Shown: in pieces, positions 17,157 through 24,918 of the stretch
Position numbering within the stretch: position 1 is the first letter of the stretch
How the letters are laid out: every line of letters begins with the position of its first letter
Source: Synechococcus sp. CS-1325
GTDB lineage: Bacteria > Cyanobacteriota > Cyanobacteriia > PCC-6307 > Cyanobiaceae
Direction: 5' to 3'
Length of the DNA: 40,593 nucleotides
NCBI GenBank assembly: GCA_025128135.1
Contig: JAHLYW010000015.1
Coordinates: forward strand, 1 to 40,593
The notes under the pieces: generated by a model
Database searches by the model: none
What the model was told of the DNA's origin: nothing
Seen by the model: only the letters and a program-made list of their open reading frames with translations
Program-made: the position numbers and the translations under genes

Positions 17157-17211
17157 TCTGGATACATTCCGATCCACCTATATTGATCTTCCGTTCCGTG
17201 GCCCCATTGAC

Positions 17212-18060
17212 ATGATCCCAAAGGCCGATGGTTTAGAGAGTGCCTCGACCAGCTGCAGAGCGCGTATCCGCCCTTCTCTCACCATCGGGATTGCGGGGTG
17301 GGTCATGTACAGCGGCCTTGCTGGTGTTCTGCAGTTTCAGACTGGAATTCCCTATCCGCAGTGGTTCAAGACCGCTGACAATGCAGTACAGACGGCAGTC
17401 ATCCCGCTGGCCCTTGCTGGCTTGGTCTTGCTGGCGTTTACGTTTTGGTGTCGCTGGGATCATGTATGGCGTGATCCCATCCGGCTGAGGAGCACTGGCA
17501 TCATGAAGATTTCGATGCTGGCCTGGGTGGCGATGATTGCCTTCCGCATGGTCGGTATCACGTGGAGTTCGGTACCACCGGCCCTCCTTCTGGCGATCAT
17601 CGCGACGGGGGTCGGCGTCGGTGTCGCCGAGGAACTGTTGTTCCGCGGCATCTTCCTGCGTTGCTTGCGTGAGGGAGGACGCTCAGAAGCGGCAGCCGCG
17701 ATCTGGACCGGCATCTGTTTCGGTCTCTTCCATGTACCTAACATTTTCATGGGTATGGGGCTGATCGGCGTACTCCAAGTCATCCTCGCGGCATTAAGCG
17801 GCATCATTCTCTATGTGTTCCGCCGTTACAGTGGCCTGATCTGGCCGGCCATGGTTGCGCATGGTTTGTGGGATGTCACGACGTTTCTAGCCGGTGGCTA
17901 TGCCTACCCCTGGCTTGGGCGTGCATCAGTCGTGGCGCAGCTTATGTTCGTAGTGCTTGGCATCCTTGTCTACATCAGCATCTACAGAAACGATCAAGAG
18001 ACGGCTGTTATCCCTGAAGTTCAACATCACGATCCAGATCCAACGGCCTGTGTCTCCTAG
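17212..18060 (+). CDS. CPBP-family intramembrane metalloprotease (Abi/CAAX-like)
   Basis: A 282-residue protein with about eight hydrophobic segments. The catalytic signature is intact: EELLFRG (Glu140, Glu141, Arg145), FGLFHVPN (His174) and MVAHGLWDVTTF (His217, Asp221). Family members act as intramembrane glutamic-type proteases; in bacteria they are linked to bacteriocin immunity, maturation or membrane stress. The substrate is unknown. The start is the ATG at 17212, close behind a TATATT box. It stands alone at the right end of the accessory stretch, with no bacteriocin-like ORF visible beside it. Confidence 0.9.
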   Translation: MIPKADGLESASTSCRARIRPSLTIGIAGWVMYSGLAGVLQFQTGIPYPQWFKTADNAVQTAVIPLALAGLVLLAFTFWCRWDHVWRDPIRLRSTGIMKISMLAWVAMIAFRMVGITWSSVPPALLLAIIATGVGVGVAEELLFRGIFLRCLREGGRSEAAAAIWTGICFGLFHVPNIFMGMGLIGVLQVILAALSGIILYVFRRYSGLIWPAMVAHGLWDVTTFLAGGYAYPWLGRASVVAQLMFVVLGILVYISIYRNDQETAVIPEVQHHDPDPTACVS

Positions 18061-18505
18061 TTTCTGCCAAAGTCAGAAGAACACTTCCCTCCCCGCTACT
18101 CTGAATCCCCACAGGCAATAAGACGAGCCTTCATCTATCGGTGCGGAGCACAATCACCGTGGTTGTGCAGACGTCCTGGATCTGCCGCCAGCGTTCTGCT
18201 GGGATCCCCAGCAGCTCCGACGACCATTCAGCGGCAGGCCTTGACGCAGCAACTTCTGGCCGCTTGCACAGAAGCCATGGTGCTGCAGGTGGAGGGTGAT
18301 CTTGCCTTTGGCCGATTGCTGCGGGCAAAGGAGAGGACGTTGGCGTGTGGATTGAGCGGCCGGCAGGGTCGTCGCCGTGGGGCAGTGGGGCAGTGGATAT
18401 CGGAACGGGGAAGGCAACGTGTTTTGGTTGCTCAGGCGGTCACTGGAAGGCCTGACACTCCCTAGAAGTGCCAGCTCCTGGCTCCCACGCAGCGCCGATC
18501 GGCTC
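18061..18505. other. Gap of about 445 bases without a recognisable gene
   Basis: Short open frames occur on both strands. A minus-strand stretch at 18131-18260 reads protein-like (EWSSELLGIPAERWRQIQD) but has no start or context and may be the relic of a gene. A TAGAAG box near 18464 has no gene after it on the plus strand. I see no repeat or RNA gene here. Confidence 0.45.
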
Positions 18506-20059
18506 TCACGGCCCCGACCAGCGGCTCTGGCGTTGGTACTCAGCCAGCACGGGGCGCAGCAGGCGGTTCGGTTGCACCCGCTCGCCAGGCGGCAGGCGCA
18601 GATCCCGTGGCAGGGGGAACAGGCGGGCGATCTGGGCGTCGTCGGCCCAGCGGGCCGTGAACGGCAGCGGGGCGGCCATCAAGGTCTGGCCCGCGCGGTA
18701 GGCGATCACGAAGCCCCAGGGGCCGAAGCTGGGTACATCCACGCTGTAGGCGCGGGTGGTGAGCGGCAGTTGCTCGAAGGTGGCCTGGATCGAGGCCAGC
18801 ACCTTCGGCGTGAAGAAGGGCGTGGAGGCCTGGGTCACCAGCCGCCCGTGCGGGGCCAGCAGTTCCAGCAGCCGGCCGTAGAAGCTGACGCTATAAAGCC
18901 GCGCCAGCGCTGCGGTGGCGGGATCAGGGAAATCGGCGATCACCACGTCGTAGGCGCCGGGCAGGTGCCGCACCCGCTCGAAGGCGTCGCCGCTGTGCAG
19001 GTGCACCCGCGGGTCGTCGAGGCTGCCCTGGTTGAGGCGCCGCAGGAAGGGGTGCCGGCGGGCCAGCTGCAGCATGGCGGGATCCAGCTCCACCAGATCC
19101 ACCCGCTGCACGCCCGGCCAGCGCAGCACCTCCCGCAACGCCAGGCCATCGCCGGCCCCGAGCAGCAGCACGCGGCGCGGCTGCGGGTGAAAGGCCATCA
19201 CCGGATGCACCAGCGCCTCGTGGTAGCGGTATTCGTCGAGGCTGGAGAACTGCAGGTTGCCGTCGAGGAACAGGCGCAGGTCATCGCGGCGGCGGGTCAG
19301 CACGATGCGCTGGTGGCGGCTCTGCGCCCGGCCCACCACCGGGTCGTCGTAGAGGCTGTCTTCGATCCTGTCGCCGAGGGGCAGCACGGCCCAGGCCGTC
19401 AGGGCCACCACCGGCAGCGCGCCGGCCACCAGCCAGCGCCAGCGGCGACCCAGCGGGAACACCCGGCAGATCACCAGGCAGCTGAGCAGCGGCACCAGCG
19501 CCAGCAGGCCGGCGGTGGGCAGCAGACCCAGCCAGGGCAGCAGCACCAGCGGAAACAGCAGCGCCCCCACCAGGGCGCCCAGGTAATCGAGCGCCAGCAC
19601 CCGCGCCAGTGCCGTACGCAGGTGCTGCTGGGTTTCCAGCAGGCGGGTGAGCAGCGGCACCTCCATGCCGCCCAGCACCCCCACCAGCACGGTGAGCACC
19701 ACCAGCCCCAGCCACACCGGCCCGCCGGCGCCGAACAGGGCGAACAACCCCAGTGGCGCCAGCAGGCAGAGCGGGCTGAGCAGCAGCTCCACCAGCAGGA
19801 ACAGCCGCAGCAGCCGGGCGAACGGGTTGGGGCCGCAGGCGAGGAACTGACTCAGCCAGGCCCCCAGGCCCATCGCCGCCAGGAAGGTGCCCACCACGAT
19901 GCCGGTGGCCAGGGTGTGATCACCCAGCAGGTAGCTGGCCTGGGTGGCGAGCATCAGCTCCAGCACCAGGCTCACGCTGGAGGACACCGCCGCCGCCGCC
20001 AGCAGCACCCACACCTGCAGGGGGCGCAGCGGCGGGGCGGCGGGAGCGAGGGGGATCAC
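18506..20059 (-). CDS. Membrane-fused spermidine synthase-like aminopropyltransferase
   Basis: 517 residues from a GTG at 20059. The N-terminal half has about seven membrane helices (VWVLLAAAAVSSSVSLVLEL and following). The C-terminal half is a SpeE-like Rossmann domain: FLDGNLQFSSLDEYRYHEAL (substrate entry), VLLLGAGDGLALREVL (SAM/decarboxy-SAM loop), VDLVELDPAML, YDVVIADFPDPA (Asp of the catalytic region) and YSVSFYGRLLELL. The domain should transfer aminopropyl groups to a polyamine, or act as a related transferase, at the membrane. The GTG overlaps the stop of the upstream small gene (GTGA). Longer in-frame N-termini read as low-complexity shadow. Fusions of this kind recur beside DUF350/DUF4178 genes. 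Confidence 0.9.
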   Translation of the reverse strand: MIPLAPAAPPLRPLQVWVLLAAAAVSSSVSLVLELMLATQASYLLGDHTLATGIVVGTFLAAMGLGAWLSQFLACGPNPFARLLRLFLLVELLLSPLCLLAPLGLFALFGAGGPVWLGLVVLTVLVGVLGGMEVPLLTRLLETQQHLRTALARVLALDYLGALVGALLFPLVLLPWLGLLPTAGLLALVPLLSCLVICRVFPLGRRWRWLVAGALPVVALTAWAVLPLGDRIEDSLYDDPVVGRAQSRHQRIVLTRRRDDLRLFLDGNLQFSSLDEYRYHEALVHPVMAFHPQPRRVLLLGAGDGLALREVLRWPGVQRVDLVELDPAMLQLARRHPFLRRLNQGSLDDPRVHLHSGDAFERVRHLPGAYDVVIADFPDPATAALARLYSVSFYGRLLELLAPHGRLVTQASTPFFTPKVLASIQATFEQLPLTTRAYSVDVPSFGPWGFVIAYRAGQTLMAAPLPFTARWADDAQIARLFPLPRDLRLPPGERVQPNRLLRPVLAEYQRQSRWSGP

Positions 20060-20289
20060 TTGGCTGTGCCCGGTCCGCGCCCCTGAAAGCCCGACCAATT
20101 GCGTGAGCGATCCGGCGCCGCCACCCAGCGGCCCGCCCGGTAACTGCCGCCGTAGCGCACACCGCTGAAGCTGGCCGGCGTGCCCTCCTGGCCGAGCCGG
20201 AACAGCGCGGGCTGCAGGATCGCCGCGGTGGTGCCCACACCCACGGCGCTGACGGCCAACAGCAGGATCACCGCTTGTTCGCGGGGCAT
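20056..20289 (-). CDS. Small single-pass membrane protein in the aminopropyltransferase unit
   Basis: 77 residues from an ATG at 20289. One membrane segment (AVILLLAVSAVGVGTTAAIL, residues 6-25) is followed by a soluble tail rich in Gly, Arg and Ser (FSGVRYGGSYRAGRWV). No family assignment is made. It overlaps the aminopropyltransferase start by four bases and lies 30 bases after the upstream membrane protein gene, so the three form a tight transcription unit. Coupled translation suggests a partner subunit. Confidence 0.7.
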   Translation of the reverse strand: MPREQAVILLLAVSAVGVGTTAAILQPALFRLGQEGTPASFSGVRYGGSYRAGRWVAAPDRSRNWSGFQGRGPGTAK

Positions 20290-20319
20290 GACGGGCGGGC
20301 TCCCAACCCTGTGAGCATC

Positions 20320-21384
20320 TCAGGCTGGAGCGCCCCGCGGCCGCAGCGGCAGCAACGGCACCCGGAATGCCGTCTTCACCCCATCCTCCACGCTCAGCTG
20401 CAGCCACTCGATCTCCCAGGGGTCGTCCTGGGGGCCGAAGGCTTCCGGCACCGTCACCCGCAGCCGATAGCTGCCCGGCACCGGCAGCCGCAGGTGGTGG
20501 GTCTGGGTGAGCGTCAGCCAGTGGTCGCCATCGTTGGCGTGCTTCACCACCGCCAGCGTGGCCTGGTGATCAAGGCGGCGCTCACCGGTGGCATCGCTGA
20601 GGCTGAGGCTGAAGGGTGCCAGGGCGAGCGGTGGCAGCTCGGGTGTGGCGCCATCGGGGAGCTCCCAGCGGGCACGCACCACCAGCTTCAGCAGGCCCGG
20701 CCCGCCCAGCGGCAGCCGCACGGCCGCCACCCCCTCCTCCACCCGCAGCAGGCGTCGCGAGCGCGCCGCGCCGTACACGGCCGCCAGCAGGCAGAGCACG
20801 ATCGCCTGGCTGACCACCGCCGTGAACAGCAACAGGCCGGCATCCACGCTGTGGTTGCGCACCGTGCCGCGCAGCGTCACTGGGGCCTGCAGCGGCAAGC
20901 CGCTCACGCCGAGCAGCTCATCGAGTGTCACCTCCAGCTGGAAGCGTCCGCTGGCCTGGGGGCGCAGCTGCAGCTGCAGCGCTGTGTCCCGCTCCTGCCA
21001 GCTGCCGCTTTCGCCGCCTTCCACCCAGACACCGCTCTCACGCCAGCCGTCCTTGAACAGCTCCAGCACCGGGCGGCCTGTGGCATCCAGCAGGCGCACC
21101 CCCAGCTCCACCGTGCTGTTGTCTGGGAGCTCCGCCTCCAGCGCAATCCGTGGGCTGCCCAGCCAGCCATCGCGCAACGTGAACATTTCGCTGCGGGCCG
21201 GTTGCTCCTCCGTCGTCACCAGCAGGAGCCGCTGGGGTGGTTCGAGCGCCGAGAGCGCCAGCACCGCGAGCGGCAGCAGCAGGCCCAGCAGCGGCCAGCG
21301 CACGCTGGTGTCACCGGCCGCACCGCCCGGTCGGCCTGGTTCCAGGGAGTCCCTACCCTGACGGCGAAGGTGTGACGGGGTCAT
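20320..21384 (-). CDS. Two-helix membrane protein with beta-rich domains, unknown function
   Basis: 354 residues from an ATG at 21384; a GTG at 21303 is an alternative that would start just before the first membrane segment (RWPLLGLLLPLAVLALSAL). A beta-rich extracytoplasmic region follows (RIALEAELPDNSTVELGVRL, RFQLEVTLDELLGVSG), then a second helix (AGLLLFTAVVSQAIVLCLLA) and a second beta-rich region (HWLTLTQTHHLRLPVPGSYR). No family is recognised. With the ATG start, its initiation codon interlocks with that of DUF350 on the other strand (CATG), which would leave no intergenic promoter; the GTG start leaves about 80 bases. It is first in the unit ending with the aminopropyltransferase. Confidence 0.75.
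   Translation of the reverse strand: MTPSHLRRQGRDSLEPGRPGGAAGDTSVRWPLLGLLLPLAVLALSALEPPQRLLLVTTEEQPARSEMFTLRDGWLGSPRIALEAELPDNSTVELGVRLLDATGRPVLELFKDGWRESGVWVEGGESGSWQERDTALQLQLRPQASGRFQLEVTLDELLGVSGLPLQAPVTLRGTVRNHSVDAGLLLFTAVVSQAIVLCLLAAVYGAARSRRLLRVEEGVAAVRLPLGGPGLLKLVVRARWELPDGATPELPPLALAPFSLSLSDATGERRLDHQATLAVVKHANDGDHWLTLTQTHHLRLPVPGSYRLRVTVPEAFGPQDDPWEIEWLQLSVEDGVKTAFRVPLLPLRPRGAPA
21353..21358 (+). promoter_or_regulatory. Candidate -10 box for the DUF350-helicase-PspA-SBP operon
   Basis: TACCCT lies 24 bases before the DUF350 ATG, within the N-terminal region of the divergent gene. It fits the TANNNT pattern; no clear -35 element is visible. Confidence 0.3.
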
Positions 21385-21592
21385 GGTCAAACCGCTGCTC
21401 CAGTTGCTGCTGACGGTTGGCTGGACGTTTCTGGGCGTCATCCTCATCTACGGCGGCCTGCTGCTGTTCGATCGCCTCTCGCCGATCGACTACCGCAACG
21501 AGATCCGCAAGGGCAACACCGCCGCCGGCCTGGTGCTCGGCGCCGTGATCCTGGCGATCGCCGCCGTGGTGGTGGCGGTGCTCTCCAGCTGA
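21383..21592 (+). CDS. DUF350 (YjfL-like) membrane protein
   Basis: A 69-residue protein with two membrane helices (LLLTVGWTFLGVILIYGGLLL and GLVLGAVILAIAAVVVAVL) joined by the polar loop FDRLSPIDYRNEIRKGNTAA. The loop and helix spacing match single-unit DUF350/YjfL proteins. Members cluster with PspA homologues, DUF4178 and aminopropyltransferases, and are thought to act in the envelope; no activity is established. It is the first gene of a run with the helicase (13-base gap), PspA-like and SBP genes. The ATG at 21383 is the only sensible start. Confidence 0.88.
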   Translation: MVKPLLQLLLTVGWTFLGVILIYGGLLLFDRLSPIDYRNEIRKGNTAAGLVLGAVILAIAAVVVAVLSS

Positions 21593-21605
21593 CGGGCGGC
21601 GACCC

Positions 21606-24167
21606 GTGGCCAGCCGCAGCGGCGCCCCGCTCCGCCCGATCGAAGACTGGTTCCGCCAGCAGGGCTGGCGGCCGATGCCGTTTCAGCGCCAGTGCTGGAA
21701 GGCCTACCTGGAGGGCCGCGACGGCCTGATCCAGGTACCCACCGGCGCCGGCAAAACCTATGCCGCCGTGATGGGGCCGATCGCCAGCCTGCTGGCAAGT
21801 CCCGGACCGGGCGTGCGCCTGCTTTATCTCACGCCGCTGCGGGCACTCAGCCGCGATCTGGCCCTGGCGATCCGCGCGCCGATCGAGGCGATGGGCTGGC
21901 CGCTGCGCGTGGGCATCCGCAACGGCGACACCGCCAGCGCTGAGCGCAGCCGCCAGCTGCGCCAGCCGCCCCAGATCCTGATCACCACGCCCGAATCGCT
22001 GTCGGTGCTGCTGGCGAGCCCGAAGGCCGCCGAGCTGTTCGGCGGCCTCGAAACGGTGGTGCTGGACGAATGGCACGAGCTGATGGGCAGCAAGCGCGGC
22101 AGCCAGTGCGAGCTCTGCCTCAGCTGGTTGCGCAGCCACCGGCCCGCCCTGCGCACCTGGGCGATCAGCGCCACGATCGGCAATCTCGAGGAGGCGGCGC
22201 GCGCCGCGGTGGGGGCGCAGGCCGCAGCGCCGTTGATCGTCAGCGCCAGGCTGCGCCGCCACACCGAGATCCGCAGCCTGCTGCCCGAGCAGATCGATGG
22301 CTTCCCCTGGGCCGGCCACCTGGGCCTGCGCATGTACGAAGAGCTGGTGGCGGCGCTCGATCCCGCCATCTCCACACTGCTGTTCACCAACACCCGCAAC
22401 CAGTCGGAGCGGTGGCATCAATGCCTGCGGTATGCCTGCCCGGAGATGGAGGGAGCGCTGGCCCTGCACCACGGCTCGATCGACCGGGCCGAGCGGGAGG
22501 CGATCGAAGCGGGGGTGAAGGCGGGCGGGATCCGCTGGGTGGTGTGCACCAGTTCGCTCGATCTGGGCGTCGATTTCCAGCCGGTGGAGCGGGTGGTGCA
22601 GATCGGCTCCGCCAAGAACCTGGCGCGTCTGCTGCAACGGGCCGGCCGCTCCGCCCATTGCCCCGGCGGCACCTCCCAGGTGCTGTTCATGCCCACCAAC
22701 GCGCTGGAGCTGCTGGAGGTGAGCGCGATGCGGCGCGGACTGGCGGCGGGGCTGGTGGAGGTGCGGCGGCCACCGCTGGCCCCGCTCGATGTGCTGTTGC
22801 AGCACCTCACCACGCTGGCCTGCGGGCCGGGCTTCGAACCTGAGCAGGAGCTGGCCAACGTGCGCAGCGCCTGGAGCTACCGCCAGCTCAGCGACGACGA
22901 CTGGCAGTGGTGCCTCCGCTTCCTGGAGCACGGCGGCGACTGCCTCGGCGCCTATCCCCGCTACCGCAAGCTCGAACGCGAGGCGGCGGCGGCGCCTCAA
23001 AGCACTCCGCCAGAACAGGACCCTCCAGACGCTCCGTTCCGCTACCGCGTGCGTGAGACCGCCATCGCCCGCCTGCACCGCCTCAACATCGGCACGATCA
23101 CCGCCAGCCGCTCGATCACGGTGAAGGTGGTGCGGGGCGCCACGCTCGGCCACGTGGAGGAGGGATTCGTGAGCCGGCTCAAGCCCGGCGATGTGTTCTT
23201 CTTCGCCGGCCGCCAGCTGGAATTCGTACGCCTGCGCGAGATGACCGCCCTGGTGAAGGCCAGCAGCCGCAAGAGCAGCCTGGTGCCGGCCTGGGCGGGC
23301 GGCCAGATGGCCCTCTCCGATCTGCTCAGCTCACACCTGCGTCAGGAGGTCGATCGCTGCGCCCGGGCCCTGGCGGCCAGCGACCGCAGCGGGAGCCACG
23401 AACAGGAGGGCACTTCCAGGCTCGACACCCCCGAGCTGCGGGCCCTGGAGCCGCTGCTGCGCCGCCAGCACGAGCTGTCGGCCTTGCCGCGCGCCCATGA
23501 GTTTCTGGTGGAGATCACCCGCAGCCGCGAGGGCAGCCACCTCTACGCCTATCCCTTCGAGGGTCGCTTCGTGCATGAGGGGCTCGGCTTCCTCTGGGCC
23601 GGTCGCCTGGCCCGGATCCAGCCCGGCACGATCACGGTGTCGGTGAACGACTACGGCTTCGAGCTGCTGGCCCCGCGCGGCTATCCCTTCGCCGAGCTGT
23701 TCGAGAGCGAGGTCCCCACCCTGCTGGCCATCGAACGCCTTCAGGAGGATCTCGAGGCTTCGATCAACCTCTCCGAGCTCTGCCGCCGCCGCTTCCGCGC
23801 GATCGCCCAGGTGAGTGGCCTGGTGCTGAACGGCTTTCCCGGCCAGAACAAAACCGGCGGCCAGCTGCAGATCAGCGCCTCACTGCTGTTCGACGTGTTC
23901 CAGCGCCACGAACCCGGCCATCGGCTGCTGGCCCAGGCCCGCCGCGAGGTGCTCGACGAGCAGCTGGAGCTGGGCCGCCTGCAGGCGGCTCTCACGCGCC
24001 TGCGCTCCAGCGAGCTGCGCCTGGAGCTCACGCCGCGCCCGGGGCCGTTCGCTTTCCCGCTGCTGGCGGAGCGGCTCAACAACCGCATGAGCAACGAGTC
24101 GGTGCTGAGCCGGCTGGAGCGGCTGATGGCGGAGGCCAGGCGGGCTGAAAACCACATCCCCGCCTAA
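21606..24167 (+). CDS. Ligase-associated DEXH-box helicase, Lhr-like (TIGR04121-like)
   Basis: 853 residues. Superfamily 2 motifs: QVPTGAGKTYA (Walker A), YLTPLRALSRDLA (Ia), ITTPESL, VVLDEWHEL (DEXH as DEWH), WAISATIGN (III), TLLFTNTRNQSERW (IV), VVCTSSLDLGVDFQPV (V) and QRAGRSAH (VI). A winged-helix/Lhr-core region follows (TITASRSITVKVVRG). It is expected to unwind or anneal strands in DNA repair with the MBL exonuclease, ATP ligase and PdeM. The start is GTG at 21606, 13 bases after the DUF350 stop; the PspA-like gene follows after 25 bases. It is 50 residues or so longer than is usual, with inserts rich in Glu/Ala. A repair helicase embedded in a membrane-stress operon is unexpected. Confidence 0.93.
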   Translation: MASRSGAPLRPIEDWFRQQGWRPMPFQRQCWKAYLEGRDGLIQVPTGAGKTYAAVMGPIASLLASPGPGVRLLYLTPLRALSRDLALAIRAPIEAMGWPLRVGIRNGDTASAERSRQLRQPPQILITTPESLSVLLASPKAAELFGGLETVVLDEWHELMGSKRGSQCELCLSWLRSHRPALRTWAISATIGNLEEAARAAVGAQAAAPLIVSARLRRHTEIRSLLPEQIDGFPWAGHLGLRMYEELVAALDPAISTLLFTNTRNQSERWHQCLRYACPEMEGALALHHGSIDRAEREAIEAGVKAGGIRWVVCTSSLDLGVDFQPVERVVQIGSAKNLARLLQRAGRSAHCPGGTSQVLFMPTNALELLEVSAMRRGLAAGLVEVRRPPLAPLDVLLQHLTTLACGPGFEPEQELANVRSAWSYRQLSDDDWQWCLRFLEHGGDCLGAYPRYRKLEREAAAAPQSTPPEQDPPDAPFRYRVRETAIARLHRLNIGTITASRSITVKVVRGATLGHVEEGFVSRLKPGDVFFFAGRQLEFVRLREMTALVKASSRKSSLVPAWAGGQMALSDLLSSHLRQEVDRCARALAASDRSGSHEQEGTSRLDTPELRALEPLLRRQHELSALPRAHEFLVEITRSREGSHLYAYPFEGRFVHEGLGFLWAGRLARIQPGTITVSVNDYGFELLAPRGYPFAELFESEVPTLLAIERLQEDLEASINLSELCRRRFRAIAQVSGLVLNGFPGQNKTGGQLQISASLLFDVFQRHEPGHRLLAQARREVLDEQLELGRLQAALTRLRSSELRLELTPRPGPFAFPLLAERLNNRMSNESVLSRLERLMAEARRAENHIPA

Positions 24168-24192
24168 TCTGATCTGGATTGATCAGCAACTT

Positions 24193-24918
24193 GTGCGCAA
24201 GGTCATCTACTGGCTGATGGGGGATCGGGCCGGCCGGGTGGTCGTAGGCAGCTGGCGCTGGCTCTGGGGTCTGCCGGTTGAATCCGGCGGCAAGGTGGCT
24301 GTGGCCGTGGCCGAGGAGTCGCTGCAATCGATGCAGGAATCCGTGCAGAAGCTGGCCAGGGCCGTGGCCCAGCAGGTGGGTTCCTACGAGCGGGCCAGGA
24401 ACAAGTACCAGGAGAAAACCCGCGAGCTCAGCACCTATGAGCACCAGGCCCGCCTGGCCAGGGACTCCGATCAGATCGATGCTGCCCGGTTGGCGATGGG
24501 CCGGGCCATCCAGATCGAGAAGCTGCTGCCCGCCCTCGGCGAGCAGGTGCAGCAGGCCGAAGCGTTCGTGAAGGCCTCCAAGGACAAATTGAACCGCGAG
24601 CGCCTCAAGCTCGAACAGTACAAATCCGACATGCAGAACATGAAGGATCTGGCTGAAGTCAACGCGGCGCTCGAATCGATTGCCAAGGTCAACAACGATT
24701 TCGACATCGGCTCTGCCCGCTCCTCCTTCGAGGCCGCCAGAAATGCCGTGGAGGGCCGCCACCTCACCAGCACCGCCCTCGCTGAACTCTCCGAGAATCC
24801 CCAGGAGAAAATGGCTGCCGATCTCGAGCAGCTCAGCCTGGATGAGGAAGTGTCCCAACGCCTCAGTGCCCTGAACCCTGCCCCGATGCGGCGCCTGCCG
24901 GAACTCCCACCACCATGA
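24193..24918 (+). CDS. PspA/IM30-like coiled-coil protein
   Basis: 241 residues from a GTG at 24193. After an unusual basic/aromatic N-terminus (RKVIYWLMGDRAGRVVVGSWRWLWG) that could insert into the membrane, there is a long heptad-rich helical region (about 45-180: ESLQSMQESVQKLARAVAQQ, KYQEKTRELSTYEHQARLAR, QQAEAFVKASKDKLNRERLK). The late motif DIGSARSSFEAARNAVEG resembles the distal part of the PspA_IM30 family. Such proteins polymerise on membranes and help maintain integrity. It lacks the usual PspA N-terminal helix sequence, so it may belong to a divergent branch. Its stop overlaps the next gene's start (ATGA), coupling it to the SBP. Confidence 0.72.
   Translation: MRKVIYWLMGDRAGRVVVGSWRWLWGLPVESGGKVAVAVAEESLQSMQESVQKLARAVAQQVGSYERARNKYQEKTRELSTYEHQARLARDSDQIDAARLAMGRAIQIEKLLPALGEQVQQAEAFVKASKDKLNRERLKLEQYKSDMQNMKDLAEVNAALESIAKVNNDFDIGSARSSFEAARNAVEGRHLTSTALAELSENPQEKMAADLEQLSLDEEVSQRLSALNPAPMRRLPELPPP

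Noticed and set aside
16938..17186. Plus-strand open frame of 82 residues before the CPBP gene
   Set aside because: No motif or hydrophobic pattern, and it covers the spacer with the dyad and promoter-like box.
17212..18060. CPBP protease as part of a bacteriocin or abortive-infection system
   Set aside because: No leader-peptide ORF, modification enzyme or toxin-like partner is visible beside it, so only the protease family is claimed.
18377..20086. A 569-residue open frame on the plus strand opposite the aminopropyltransferase
   Set aside because: It is rich in Gln, His and Gly repeats with no hydrophobic core, as expected for the antisense of a GC-rich gene; the opposite strand has clear SpeE motifs.
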